From JBFLVU01 sp037444825 (GTDB lineage: Bacteria > Acidobacteriota > UBA4820 > DSQY01): 35,441 nucleotides of DNA. Shown piece after piece: positions 17,415-26,600 of this stretch (the first letter of the stretch is position 1; each line of letters opens with the position of its first letter). Below the pieces are notes generated by a model. It was not told the origin of the DNA and searched no databases. It saw nothing but the letters and a program-made list of their open reading frames with translations. Where the stretch lies: positions 1-35,441 of the forward strand of contig JBBILR010000022.1 of assembly GCA_037444825.1 (NCBI GenBank), read 5' to 3'. A program made the translations under genes and the position numbers.

Positions 17415-19118
17415 ATGCGCCGTGTCCTATGGGGTGTTCTGATTCTCTTGGCAACCTTCGCCGCGCAGGCGAGCTACGAGCCTCTCTGGCAGTACAATTG
17501 CCCGGAATCCGTCGTCTTCGCTCCCACCCTAGCGGGGGACGGTTCGGTCTTCTTCGCCACCGGCGACGGGAAGATCCGCATGGTGGGTCCCACGGGCATC
17601 GCCGGCTGGGAGGCCAAGGTCGGAGGGCAGGTGATCACCCCCCTCGTCCTCCAGGGGGGGCTCCTCTACTTCGCCACCTCCGCCAGGGAGGTCCGCGCCT
17701 ACGGCGCCTCCAACGGCAAGATGGCCTGGAAGACCGAGGTGGATTCCAACGCCGCCACCCCCCTGGCGCTCTCCCCCGAGGGCAAGATCTACTTCGGCGG
17801 CGCCGACGGCGACCTCTACTGCATCGGCGCCGACGGCAAGACCAAGTGGCACGTCCACCTGGGGGGACAGGTGGGCCCCCCCTCCGTCTCCCGGGACGGG
17901 ACGGTCTTCTGCGCCGGCGACAACTTCATGCACGCCGTCAACGGGGACAACGGCCACGTGCTGTGGCGGAAGAACTTCTTCAACGCCTCCAGAGTCCCCG
18001 TGGCCATGGACCGCTACGACGACCTCTTCTACATCCGGGAGGGCATCCTGGACGTCTACGACGTCCACGGCTTCTTCCTGTGGGAGTTCCGGGACCCGGA
18101 CGGCACCCTCATCCTCGTGAAAAAGTTCGCCCCCGTCATCTACGGGGACATCGCCGTCGTCGCCAACGACGGGGGAGGGGAGATCTACGGGGTGGACGTC
18201 TCCACGGGGACCATCCTCTGGACCTTCTCCGAGGTGAACACCGACTGGTCGCCCCAGGTGACCAGCCCCATGGCGGTGGACCGGGACGGGGTGGTGGCCT
18301 ATCTGGACGGGAGCGGCGTCATCGCTTGGTTCGACGCCGTCACCGGCGCCTTCTACGGCTATATGCCCAGCATGGGCAGCGGGCAGGAGGCGATCCTCGG
18401 CGGCATCGGGGTGCAGGGCCGCATCGTGACCCGGACGGGCAACGGCAGCAAGATCCTGGCCTGCTACTCCGTCCCCGCGGGCCCCGGGAGCCCCTGGAGC
18501 CAGTTCGGCATGAGCCCCTGGCACGTCCAACGGAGCGACGACGCCCCCTTCTGCGCCATCGCCACCCCCGCCGACGGCTCGGTGATCACGGGCACCTTCA
18601 CCGTGAACGCCACCGCCTCCGACGACAACGCCGTGAAGAAGGTGGAACTCTACATCGGCAACGCGAAGGTGGCCTCCTCCGACGTGGGCACCCTCCTATG
18701 GTCCGCCAACTCCGCCCTCATGGACGACGGGACCTACGACCTCACCCTCCTCGCCACCGACGGCGCCGGCAACGTGGGCACCGACACCGTCACCGTCACC
18801 TTCACGAACCCCACGCCGGTCCACGGCCGGAGCCAGGGCCCGCCGACCTTCGCCTGGCTGCCCAACGGCACCGACAACCGCTACCAGGTCATCGTCTCCA
18901 TGGAACCCACCTTCACGACGCCGGTGGTGACCAGCTCAACCCCCCACGCCAAGTGGGTCCGCGGAACCGCCTGGACCCCCTCCAACAAGAAGTGGGACAA
19001 GGTCCTCGCCGCCGCCAACCTCAACCCCTCCACCACCGTCCCCGTCTACTGGCGGGTCATCGGGAAGATCGGCGGCGAGGTCATCACCCGTTCCTTCATC
19101 CTCGACAAGGCCCACTGA
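17415..19118 (+). CDS. Secreted PQQ-like beta-propeller protein with Ig-like and Fn3-like domains
   Basis: A 567-residue extracellular or periplasmic protein. A short signal peptide (VLWGVLILLATFAAQA) is followed by seven or eight PQQ/outer-membrane-assembly-like blades up to about 370, with repeated patterns such as GDGSVFFATGDGKIRMVGP, GKIYFGGADGDLYCIGADG and STGTILWTF. Next is a bacterial Ig-like domain (about 383-473, TPADGSVITGTFTVNATASD, DGTYDLTLLATDGAGNVGTD). The last ~90 residues are Fn3-like (PTFAWLPNG ... VPVYWRVIGK), so binding or structural roles are likelier than enzyme activity. No PQQ-dehydrogenase catalytic residues were recognised. The ATG at 17415 follows GGAGGAGGAG; an earlier ATG at 17382 overlaps the promoter. 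Single gene with its own promoter and terminator. Confidence 0.87.
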   Translation: MRRVLWGVLILLATFAAQASYEPLWQYNCPESVVFAPTLAGDGSVFFATGDGKIRMVGPTGIAGWEAKVGGQVITPLVLQGGLLYFATSAREVRAYGASNGKMAWKTEVDSNAATPLALSPEGKIYFGGADGDLYCIGADGKTKWHVHLGGQVGPPSVSRDGTVFCAGDNFMHAVNGDNGHVLWRKNFFNASRVPVAMDRYDDLFYIREGILDVYDVHGFFLWEFRDPDGTLILVKKFAPVIYGDIAVVANDGGGEIYGVDVSTGTILWTFSEVNTDWSPQVTSPMAVDRDGVVAYLDGSGVIAWFDAVTGAFYGYMPSMGSGQEAILGGIGVQGRIVTRTGNGSKILACYSVPAGPGSPWSQFGMSPWHVQRSDDAPFCAIATPADGSVITGTFTVNATASDDNAVKKVELYIGNAKVASSDVGTLLWSANSALMDDGTYDLTLLATDGAGNVGTDTVTVTFTNPTPVHGRSQGPPTFAWLPNGTDNRYQVIVSMEPTFTTPVVTSSTPHAKWVRGTAWTPSNKKWDKVLAAANLNPSTTVPVYWRVIGKIGGEVITRSFILDKAH

Positions 19119-19138
19119 GGCCCGGTTCACGAGCGCGC

Positions 19139-19171
19139 GAGGGGCCGCCTCCGGGCGGCCCCTCTTGTTCT
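19139..19171 (+). terminator. Rho-independent terminator after the propeller gene
   Basis: GAGGGGCCGCC and GGCGGCCCCTC form a perfect 11-bp stem with loop TCCG, followed by TTGTTCT. It begins 20 bases after the stop codon at 19118. Confidence 0.85.
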
Positions 19172-19298
19172 CCAACGGGGCCGGGAATGGGCGGCGCCGA
19201 ACCGTTTCGGGCTTTTCTGCGGGGCGGGGCGGTTGGTGGCGGGGGGCGGGCCTGGGGTATGCTATCCGGGCGTGCCTGGGGGGAAGGGGAGGGACGCC

Positions 19299-21956
19299 AT
19301 GGCCGAGAAGCCTCTGTCCACGACGTCGAAGGAAGCGGTGGAGGCCCGGGAGCGGGAGTGGCTGGAGAAGGTCTACCGGGGCGGGAAGGCCCCGGAGTTC
19401 ACCCTCCGGGCGGTCCTTTCCGGGATGCTCCTCGGCGTCCTCATGTCCTTCTCCAACCTCTACGTGGGCTTCAAGACCGGCTGGACCCTCGGCGTCTCCA
19501 TCACCGCCAGCATCCTGGGCTTCGCCCTCTTCCGGAGCCTGGAGAAGGGGCTCCCCTTCCTCAAGACGAGGCCCTTCGGAGACCTCGAGAACAACATCAG
19601 CCAGTCGGTGGCCTCGGCGGCGGGCTACATCGCCTCGGCGGGGCTGGTCTCGGCGGTGCCGGCCCTGATGATGGTCACCGGGAAGACGCTCCCCGGCTGG
19701 AAGATCAGCCTCTGGGTGGCCACCTTGACCCTCCTGGGCCTCACCATGGCCATCCCCATGAAGCGCCAGATGATCAACGTGGAGAACCTCAAGTTCCCCA
19801 CGGGCTTCGCCACCGGGGAGCTCCTCAAGACCATGTACGCCGAAGGGGGCGAGGCCCTCCGCAAGGCCCGCCTTCTGCTCTCAGCCCTCGGCGCCGGCCT
19901 GGTGGTGGCCTGGAGCCGCGACGGCGTCCTCGGGTACCCCCTCTTTCGCGGCTTGCGGGCGGTGACGGAGGCGGGGGTCGTGCAGTGGAAGAGGCTCCTG
20001 CCGGCCATCCCCGCCACCTTCGTCCCCTCCTCCTGGACGGCCTTCGGACTGCCCTTCTCCCGCCTGACCCTCTCCTTCGAGGGGAGCCTCATCATGGTGG
20101 GGGCCGGCGCCCTCATGGGCATCCGGGTTGGCGTGAGCCTCCTCCTGGCCGCCGTCCTCAACTACGGCTTTCTGGCCCCCCTCTTCATCCGCCGGGGGGA
20201 CATCGTCCACACCCCGCCCCGAGTGGAGGCGCGCTGGGGCTTCGGCGAGGCCCCCTCCGTTTCGTCGTCCCGTGACCTTTCCTTTCCCCTGTCGGTGGCG
20301 GCCGGCGAGACGCTGGCCTTCTCCCTGGAGGAGGAGGGGACGGCCCCGCGGCTTCTCGCCGTCTCCTGGAGCGGGGGGGCCCGCTACCGAAACGCCCGGG
20401 AGCTGCTTGGCGCCCTGTCGTCCCCCGAGGTGGAACCGGGGACCCCCAACCCCTTCTTCGGCGTCCTCGCCTTCCGGTACGACCGAACCACGCGTCGGCT
20501 GGAAGCGAGGGCGGCGTCGGTCCCCTCCCGCCGCGCCTCCCTCGCGGTTCTGGGAGAGGGGGAGCGTCCGTCGGCCCTGGGCTTCGCCGCCGGCTCCTCG
20601 GGGCGCTCCCTCGCCTTCCCCCTCGAGATACCGGCGGGAACCCGACTCCTCGTCCGGACGGGAACGATGACGGGGCCCAAGACGGCTTTCGCGACGGAGG
20701 AGCTGGCCTTCACCTGGGCGGGGGCGGCCCGGTACGAGACCGCGGAAGCGCTCCTCCAGGCGTTGAACGGCAAGGTTCTCCCCGGCGGCGGGGCCAACCC
20801 CCTGGCCGGGAAGGTGGCCTTTTCACTGGAGCGGAGGAGGCTCGCGGCCTCCGCACCCGCGCTCACCCAGTGGGACGCCTTCGTGGAGGTGCTTCCCTCG
20901 GAGGGGGCCGCCCTTCTGGGCTTCGCGGGGGGGGAGAAGCGCACGGTCCCCTGCGGGGGCTTCCGCAGCATCGTCCAGTGGTCCATGTGGCCCGGCGTGG
21001 CCATGATGGTGACGGCGGGGCTCCTGTCGTTCTTCATGCAGTGGAGAACGGTCCTCCGGGCATTCTCGGGCCTTCGGGCCATGTTCGGGAAACGGGGGAC
21101 GGGAGGGGAGGAGGACCCCCTCTCGGCGGTGGAGGTGCCGGGCTCCTGGTTCGCCGCGGGCTTCGTGCTTTCGGGGGGGGCGGCGGTGCTCCTGCAGATC
21201 GCCTTTTTCGGCATCTCGCTCTGGATGGCGGTGCTGGCGGTTCTCATGACCTTCTTCCTGGCCATCGTCGCCTGCCGGGCCACCGGCGAGACGGACATCA
21301 CCCCCGTGGGGGCCATGGGCAAGATCACCCAGCTCCTGTACGGGGCGTTGGCCCCCGGCAACATGACCGCCAACCTCATGACCGCCAACGTCACGGGGGG
21401 CGCCGCCACCTCCTCGGCGGACCTCCTCCAGGGCCTCAAGTGCGGGTACCTTCTCGGGGCGAGCCCCCGGAAGCAGTTCTTCGCCCAGATGCTGGGGATC
21501 GTCACGGGGGCCGCCCTCTGCGTCCCGGTCTATCAGGTCCTGGTTCCCTCGGTGGAGGTCCTCGGCACCGACCGCCTCCCCGCCCCCGCCGCCCAGGTCT
21601 GGGCGGGGGTGGCCCTGCTCCTGTCCAACGGGCTTCAGGCCCTGCCGGTGAGCGCCCGCTGGTCCCTCCTGGTGGGGGGGGTCCTGGGGATCGTCATCAC
21701 CCTTCTCGAGAAGTACTTCCCCAAGAGCCGGAGGTTCCTGCCCTCCCCCACGGGCATGGGGATCGCCCTGGTCATCCCCGCCTTCAACAGCGTCTCTATG
21801 TTCCTGGGGGCCCTCGCCGCTTGGATCGTGGAGAAGCGGAGGGAGGCCTGGAACGAGGCCTACACCGTTCCCATCGCCTCGGGCCTCATCGCCGGCGAGA
21901 GCCTCATGGGCATCACCGTGGCCCTCCTGGCCAACGTCCTGAAGTGGGTGCCGTAG
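19299..21956 (+). CDS. OPT-family transporter with an inserted tandem soluble domain
   Basis: An 885-residue polytopic membrane protein of the oligopeptide transporter superfamily, which imports peptides or metal chelates. The conserved N-terminal half shows EFTLRAVLSGMLLGVLMSF and NLYVGFKTGWTLG, plus ENLKFPTGFATGELLKTMY. The C-terminal half shows CRATGETDITPVGAMGKITQ, then NLMTANVTGGAATSSADLL and FLPSPTGMGIALVIP. Between membrane helices near 278-297 and 565-580 lies an unusual ~255-residue insert. It holds two similar units (about 326-431 and 437-543), each running from SLxFPL through a Tyr-Ala-rich helix (ARYRNARELLGAL; ARYETAEALLQAL) to ALGFAAG/LLGFAGG. OPT proteins are typically 550-750 residues. 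The ATG follows GGGGAAGGGGAGGG. Single gene. Confidence 0.92.
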   Translation: MAEKPLSTTSKEAVEAREREWLEKVYRGGKAPEFTLRAVLSGMLLGVLMSFSNLYVGFKTGWTLGVSITASILGFALFRSLEKGLPFLKTRPFGDLENNISQSVASAAGYIASAGLVSAVPALMMVTGKTLPGWKISLWVATLTLLGLTMAIPMKRQMINVENLKFPTGFATGELLKTMYAEGGEALRKARLLLSALGAGLVVAWSRDGVLGYPLFRGLRAVTEAGVVQWKRLLPAIPATFVPSSWTAFGLPFSRLTLSFEGSLIMVGAGALMGIRVGVSLLLAAVLNYGFLAPLFIRRGDIVHTPPRVEARWGFGEAPSVSSSRDLSFPLSVAAGETLAFSLEEEGTAPRLLAVSWSGGARYRNARELLGALSSPEVEPGTPNPFFGVLAFRYDRTTRRLEARAASVPSRRASLAVLGEGERPSALGFAAGSSGRSLAFPLEIPAGTRLLVRTGTMTGPKTAFATEELAFTWAGAARYETAEALLQALNGKVLPGGGANPLAGKVAFSLERRRLAASAPALTQWDAFVEVLPSEGAALLGFAGGEKRTVPCGGFRSIVQWSMWPGVAMMVTAGLLSFFMQWRTVLRAFSGLRAMFGKRGTGGEEDPLSAVEVPGSWFAAGFVLSGGAAVLLQIAFFGISLWMAVLAVLMTFFLAIVACRATGETDITPVGAMGKITQLLYGALAPGNMTANLMTANVTGGAATSSADLLQGLKCGYLLGASPRKQFFAQMLGIVTGAALCVPVYQVLVPSVEVLGTDRLPAPAAQVWAGVALLLSNGLQALPVSARWSLLVGGVLGIVITLLEKYFPKSRRFLPSPTGMGIALVIPAFNSVSMFLGALAAWIVEKRREAWNEAYTVPIASGLIAGESLMGITVALLANVLKWVP

Positions 21957-21964
21957 CCTCCGGA

Positions 21965-21979
21965 AGAGAGGGGCTCTCT
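21965..21979. terminator. Small hairpin between convergent OPT and PHP genes
   Basis: AGAGAG-GGG-CTCTCT, a 6-bp stem in the 28-base gap between the two convergent stop codons. There is no T-run on either strand. Possibly a weak bidirectional terminator. Confidence 0.3.
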
Positions 21980-21984
21980 CCGCC

Positions 21985-22776
21985 TCACGCCACCCCGTTG
22001 CGGACGGAGAGCCCCCGCCGGCGGAGTTCCCGGATCACCGCGCCGTACGCCGTCCCCACGTCCTCGGGGCGGTGGGCGTCGGAGGAGAGGACCACCTCCC
22101 GTCCCCCCAGGTCCCGGTACGCCTCCAGGATGGCCCAGCCCGGGTAAGGTTCGCTGAAGCCGGCCCGGTAGGCGCCGGTGTTCACCTCCAGAAAGACCCC
22201 CAAGTCCAGGCAGGCGGTGAGGACCCGGCCGATCTCCCTTCGGTAGTGCTTCATCCAGAAGTCGCCGGTGAGGCGGTGGCGGCGGCGGGAGTACCGCTTG
22301 GGAAAGTCCAGGTGGCCCAGGCAGTCGTACAGGTTGCTCTCCACCGTCTCCAGGCAGGCCTTGAAGTAGCCGTGGAGGCCGTCCTCCAGGGGGACCTCCT
22401 CCCCCTCCAGGCGGGAGACGAAGGTGGAGATCTCCTCGCTCCCCACGCGGTGGACCGACCCGATGACCCAGTGGAAGCGGCGGGCGTGGAGGAACTCCCG
22501 GATCTCCGGGACGAGGCGCTTCTCGTGGCTCACCTCGGCGCCGAAACGGAGTTTGAGGTCGGGGGCGAGGGAGGCGGCCTCCCCCCATGCCTCCCGGGCC
22601 CTTTCATAGGAGTAGGCACCGAAGCCGGGGTCCCGGGGGTTCAGCTCCAGGTGGTCGGTGAGGACGAAGCCGGCCAGGCCCACCCGCCGGGCGGCGGCGA
22701 CGAGATCCTCCAGGGAGGACTCCGAGTCCCAGGAAAAGGCGCTGTGGACGTGGTGGTCGAGGAAGGCGCCGTACAT
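21985..22776 (-). CDS. PHP-family phosphatase (histidinol-phosphatase-like)
   Basis: A 263-residue single-domain PHP (polymerase and histidinol phosphatase) metal-dependent hydrolase. The family metal ligands are visible: DHHVHSAFSWD near the N-terminus, VLTDHLE near 40, GAEVSHE near 79, a conserved WVIGSVHR near 105, LGHLDFPKRY near 155, LEVNTGAYR near 195, and SSDAHRPEDVG near 230. The layout is that of HisK-type histidinol phosphatases, which make histidinol. No other histidine gene is in the window, so a different phosphoester substrate is possible. Starts at an ATG without a strong ribosome site, 42 bases after the DsrE-like gene, probably co-transcribed with it. Confidence 0.88.
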   Translation of the reverse strand: MYGAFLDHHVHSAFSWDSESSLEDLVAAARRVGLAGFVLTDHLELNPRDPGFGAYSYERAREAWGEAASLAPDLKLRFGAEVSHEKRLVPEIREFLHARRFHWVIGSVHRVGSEEISTFVSRLEGEEVPLEDGLHGYFKACLETVESNLYDCLGHLDFPKRYSRRRHRLTGDFWMKHYRREIGRVLTACLDLGVFLEVNTGAYRAGFSEPYPGWAILEAYRDLGGREVVLSSDAHRPEDVGTAYGAVIRELRRRGLSVRNGVA

Positions 22777-22818
22777 GAAGGACGATTATACGGCGCAGGC
22801 ACCCCGGGGGGAAGGGTT

Positions 22819-23298
22819 CTAGAGGGTGACGATCTGGCCCCCGCGGGCCGCCTCCAGAAAGGCGGCGGCGCCGGCCACCTCGTCCACTTCGGCCACCAGG
22901 TCCTCCGGGGAGAGCCCCATGAGCTCCAGGGTGGTGGAGCAGGCCACCACCCGGGCCCCCAGGTCGTGGGCCAGGCGCAGGCTCTCGGCGAAAGGGAGGA
23001 TGCCTTTTCGAGAGGCCAGGCGGCCCAGGGCCCAACCGCCCAGGCCCCCGAGGTGGAAACGCCCCAGCCGCTGGCGGCCGGCGTGGTCCCGGTTGAGGAA
23101 GGCCAGGAGGCGCGCCAGAAAAGGCCCGCGGGAGCGAAATCCTTTTCGCTTGACGAGGTTGAGCCCCCAGAAGGTGAAGAAGAGAAAGACGGGGCGGCCG
23201 GAGGCCCGGCCGGCCAGGGCCAGGTTGGCGGCCGCCAGCGCCTTCTCCCGGTCACCCGAGAGGACAAGCAAGACCAGCGGTTCGGGACGCTCCTCCAT
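22819..23298 (-). CDS. DsrE/DsrF/DrsH-like family protein
   Basis: A 159-residue protein of the DrsE_2 type. Typical features are the N-terminal strand VLLVLSGDREKALAAANLAL, the signature VFLFFTFWGLNLVK, a central variable region with a Gly-rich hydrophobic stretch (GGLGGWALG), then LGARVVACSTTLELMGL with a conserved cysteine and EDLVAEVDEVAGAAAFLEAA. Relatives carry or relay sulfur or are linked to thiol redox chemistry; for this subgroup the exact activity is not known. The ATG at 23298 follows AAAGGA. An upstream extension of the same frame to 23400 is GC-rich leader sequence. First gene before the PHP phosphatase; a perfect inverted repeat lies ~100 bases upstream. Confidence 0.85.
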   Translation of the reverse strand: MEERPEPLVLLVLSGDREKALAAANLALAGRASGRPVFLFFTFWGLNLVKRKGFRSRGPFLARLLAFLNRDHAGRQRLGRFHLGGLGGWALGRLASRKGILPFAESLRLAHDLGARVVACSTTLELMGLSPEDLVAEVDEVAGAAAFLEAARGGQIVTL

Positions 23299-23396
23299 GG
23301 GGTCCTTTCTTCCTTCCCCGGCGATGCGGGGGCTCCCATTCTCTCCGCCCCCGGCCCTCCGCCGCAAGGAGAGGGACCGGGGCCATGGAAGCGCGT

Positions 23397-23427
23397 ACAC
23401 CGTTCTCGGGGCCCCCGAGAACGGTGT
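23397..23427. repeat. Perfect 15-bp inverted repeat in divergent intergenic region
   Basis: ACACCGTTCTCGGGG, one central C, then CCCCGAGAACGGTGT. It stands between the DsrE-like gene (minus, starts 23298) and the metalloprotease gene (plus, starts 23657), beside an AT-rich block (23430-23480). No T-run follows on either strand, so an operator or mRNA leader hairpin is likelier than a terminator. Confidence 0.7.
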
Positions 23428-23527
23428 TCATCTTCAAAAGCTATTTAAAATCAAAGACTTAAGATGATTGAAATGAAAAGAGCCCTCGGAAGTGTACGGA
23501 GTTCTCGCTATGGGGTATTTCGCCCAT

Positions 23528-23583
23528 CGGCCATCCCCCTGCAATCCTTGGGCTTTCTTCCAAGGCCTCTTGTGGCATGGCCG
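23528..23583 (+). ncRNA. Possible structured 5' leader of the metalloprotease gene
   Basis: CGGCCAT (23528-23534) pairs with ATGGCCG (23577-23583). Inside, CCTTGG (23546-23551) pairs with CCAAGG (23560-23565) around an 8-base loop. The two sides of the internal loop are each 11 bases and can add pairs (GCAA with TTGT). It lies about 75-130 bases before the ATG at 23657. It resembles no riboswitch family that I can name. The rest of 23299-23656 contains the inverted repeat, an AT-rich block and no gene. Confidence 0.35.
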
Positions 23584-23656
23584 TTGCTTATTTTCTTGCC
23601 CGGTTAGGAGTCGCCCATTTTTTCTTGCCGAACGCCTTTTCAGGGAGGAAAGCCAC

Positions 23657-26600
23657 ATGCGAAGAAGTCGCGTCCTCGTCGTCGTGTGTCTGGCCGTAGG
23701 GCTGCTCGCGGCCCTGTGGACCCCCGCCCAGGCGGTCAAGAAGGGAAGCCACTTCCTGGACGACCTGGTGATGGAGAGCGGAGCGGTCCACGTCCAGCCG
23801 CTCCTCGCCTCCGCTGACGCCCTCCGGGCGGAGGGCCTGGCCGCCAGGCCGGAATCGGAGGCCTTCTTCGAAGCCTGGGACCGCTTCCTCTCCGAAAACG
23901 GCCTCGGCTGGACCGCCACGGTGGACCGCCGGACCGGAACGCTGGCGCTGGCGGAAGGCCAGGGCCTCCCGTGGGTCCCCGGGGCGGGCAACTCCCTGAG
24001 GAAGGCCGACATCCGAGCCTACCTGGGAGCCTCCGGCAAGGTCAACGAGCGGACCCTGTTGCGCCGGGCCTCCGAGTTCCTGGCGGCCAACCAGCCCCTC
24101 TTCGGCGCGTCCCCCGAGGAGTTCGACCTCACCCCCGCCCACGTCTTCCAGCCGGAGGACTACCTCTGGTTCCTCACCCTGCCCAGGCGCTTCGCGGGCA
24201 TTCCGGTGGAAAAGTCCTACGTGGTCTTCCGCGTGAACCACGGCAACCTCATCCAGTTCGGCGGGGAGTTCCTGGGCCCCATCTCTATTGATCCCAAGCC
24301 CTACGTGACCGTGGAGACGGCCCGGGAGATCCTGGCCGGCTACATCGGCGGCTTCGAGGACGGGGACGTCTGGGTGAACGACGGCTCCCTCTCCTTCCTG
24401 CCCGTGGCCGGCGGCGACGCTTCCGAGAGCCTCGGCTCCGGCCTCGCCTGGCGCCTCGTCTACACCCTCGCCTTCCGTCGCGAGGGGGTCCTCGGCACCT
24501 GGGAAGCCAAGGTGGACGCCCACACCGGCGAAATCGTCCTCTTCCGCGACGCCAACGAGTACGGCTCGGTCACGGGAGGCATCTACCCGAACTCCTACCT
24601 CGACACCGAGGTCATCCGGCCCCTGCCGTGGATCACGGTGACCAACAGCACCACCAAGTACACCGATCTCGGCGGCAACTACTCCTACGCCGGCGGCACC
24701 GCCTCCTGCGCCCTCACCGGCAAGTACGTGAAGGTGGTGGACTCCTGCGGGAGCTCCTCCCTCTCCACCACCACCTCCCCCGGCGACCTCGCCTTCTCCA
24801 AGTCCTCCGGCACCGACTGCACCACCCCCGGCGTGGGCGGGTCGGGCAACACCCACGCGGCGAGGAGCACCTACTACCACCTGACCCACTGGAAGGTGAA
24901 GGCCCAGGCCTGGCTGCCCTCCAACACCTGGCTCACCGGGCAGCTCACCGACAACGTCAACCTGAACCAGACCTGCAACGCCTACTGGAACGGTTCCAGC
25001 GTGAACTTCTTCAAGTCCGGCGGCGGGTGCGCCAACACCGGCGAACTCCCGACGGTCTTCCTCCACGAGGTGGGCCACGGCCTCGACTCCAACGACGGGG
25101 GCCCCTCCTCCGACATGGGCACCGGCGAGACCTACGGCGACACCAACGGTTTCCTCATGACCCACGACTCCTGCGTGGGCACCGGCTTCTTCACCGACGG
25201 CTCCAAGTGCTCGGGCTACGGGGACGCCTGCACCTCCTGCACCGGCATCCGCGACGTGGACTACGCCAAGCACGCCTCGGCCACCCCGCACACGCCGCTG
25301 AACTTCACCAAGGTGAAGTGCCCCACCAGCACGAACTACAAAGGCCCTTGCGGGCGGGAAGGCCACTGCGAATCCTACCCGCTCTCCGAGGCCCTGTGGG
25401 ACCTCGCCGCCCGTGACCTCGTCTCCGCGGGCTACAGCGCCGCCACCGCCTGGCAGATCGTGGAGCGCCTCTTCTTCCTCTCCCGCTCCACCTCCGGCTC
25501 CGGCTTCACCTGCAACACCTCCACCTTCGCCTCCGACGGGTGCGGCACCAGCAACTGGTACAAGACCTTCCTGGCGGTGGACGACGACAACGGCAACCTG
25601 AACGACGGCACGCCCCACATGCAGGCCATCTACAACGCCTTCAACCGCCACGCCGTGGCCTGCTCCACCCCCACCGTCCAGAACTCCTCCACCTGCCCCT
25701 CCATCGGCCAGCCCACCCTCACCGCCACGGCGGGCACGGGCCAGGTGGCCCTCTCCTGGGGCGCGGTGACGAACGCCTCCAAGTACCTCGTCCTGCGGAA
25801 CGAGCGCTCCTCCACCGCGGGCTTCACCATCATCGCCCAGCCCACCGGCACCTCCTACACCGACACGGCCGTGGCCGGCGGCGTGACCTACTACTACTCG
25901 GTGCAGGCCGTGGGCTCCACCTCCGCCTGCTTCGGCGCCCTGGCGGCCGTGAAGAGCGCCACCCCCACCTCCGGCACGCCCACCACCTACTCCATCAGCG
26001 GCACGGTGACGCTGAACGGGAGCGGCCTCTCCGGGGTGACGGTGAGCACGGGGTCGGCTTCGGCCACCACCAACACCAGCGGCAACTACACCATCTCCGG
26101 CCTGGCCAACGGCACCTACACGGTGACGCCGAGCAAGACCGGGTACACCTTCAGCCCCGCCAACTACTCCGTCACCATCAACGGCGCCAACGTCACCGGC
26201 AAGAACTTCACCGCCACGGCCACCGGCGGCGGCGACACGGTCCTCACCAGCGGGGTGGCGGTGAACGGCTCCGTGGCCTACCAGGCCTACGTGCAGTACG
26301 ACATCGCGGTGCCCAGCGGGGCCACCCAACTCAAGGTGGAACTCTACAACCTCACGGCGGACGTGGACCTCTACACCGGGTCCCCCACCCTGGGCAACCC
26401 CACCACCTCCTCGTACACCGGGAGGTCCTGGAACAGCGGGACGACGAGCGAGCTGATCACCCACACGAACCCCGCCGCCGGAACGTGGAACATCGCCGCC
26501 TACGGGTACGCCGCGGGCTCCTACACCGTGAGGGCCACCGTCACCACCGCCACGGCCACCTACTCCATCAGCGGCACGGTGACGCTGAACGGGAGCGGCC

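Noticed and set aside
15371..20275. 1634-codon open frame on the plus strand
   Set aside because: It crosses the helicase, hydrolase, propeller and transporter genes in the wrong frames, with low-complexity Arg/Gly/Pro product. A GC-driven artefact.
19268..21956. Frame extension of the OPT gene upstream to 19233
   Set aside because: The extra 22 residues are Gly/Pro-rich without family similarity; the ATG at 19299 has a strong purine-rich ribosome site.
22819..23298. YedF-type selenium protein linked to selD
   Set aside because: The product lacks the SirA-like CPxP domain of YedF and matches the DrsE_2 group; it is ~20 kb away from selD.
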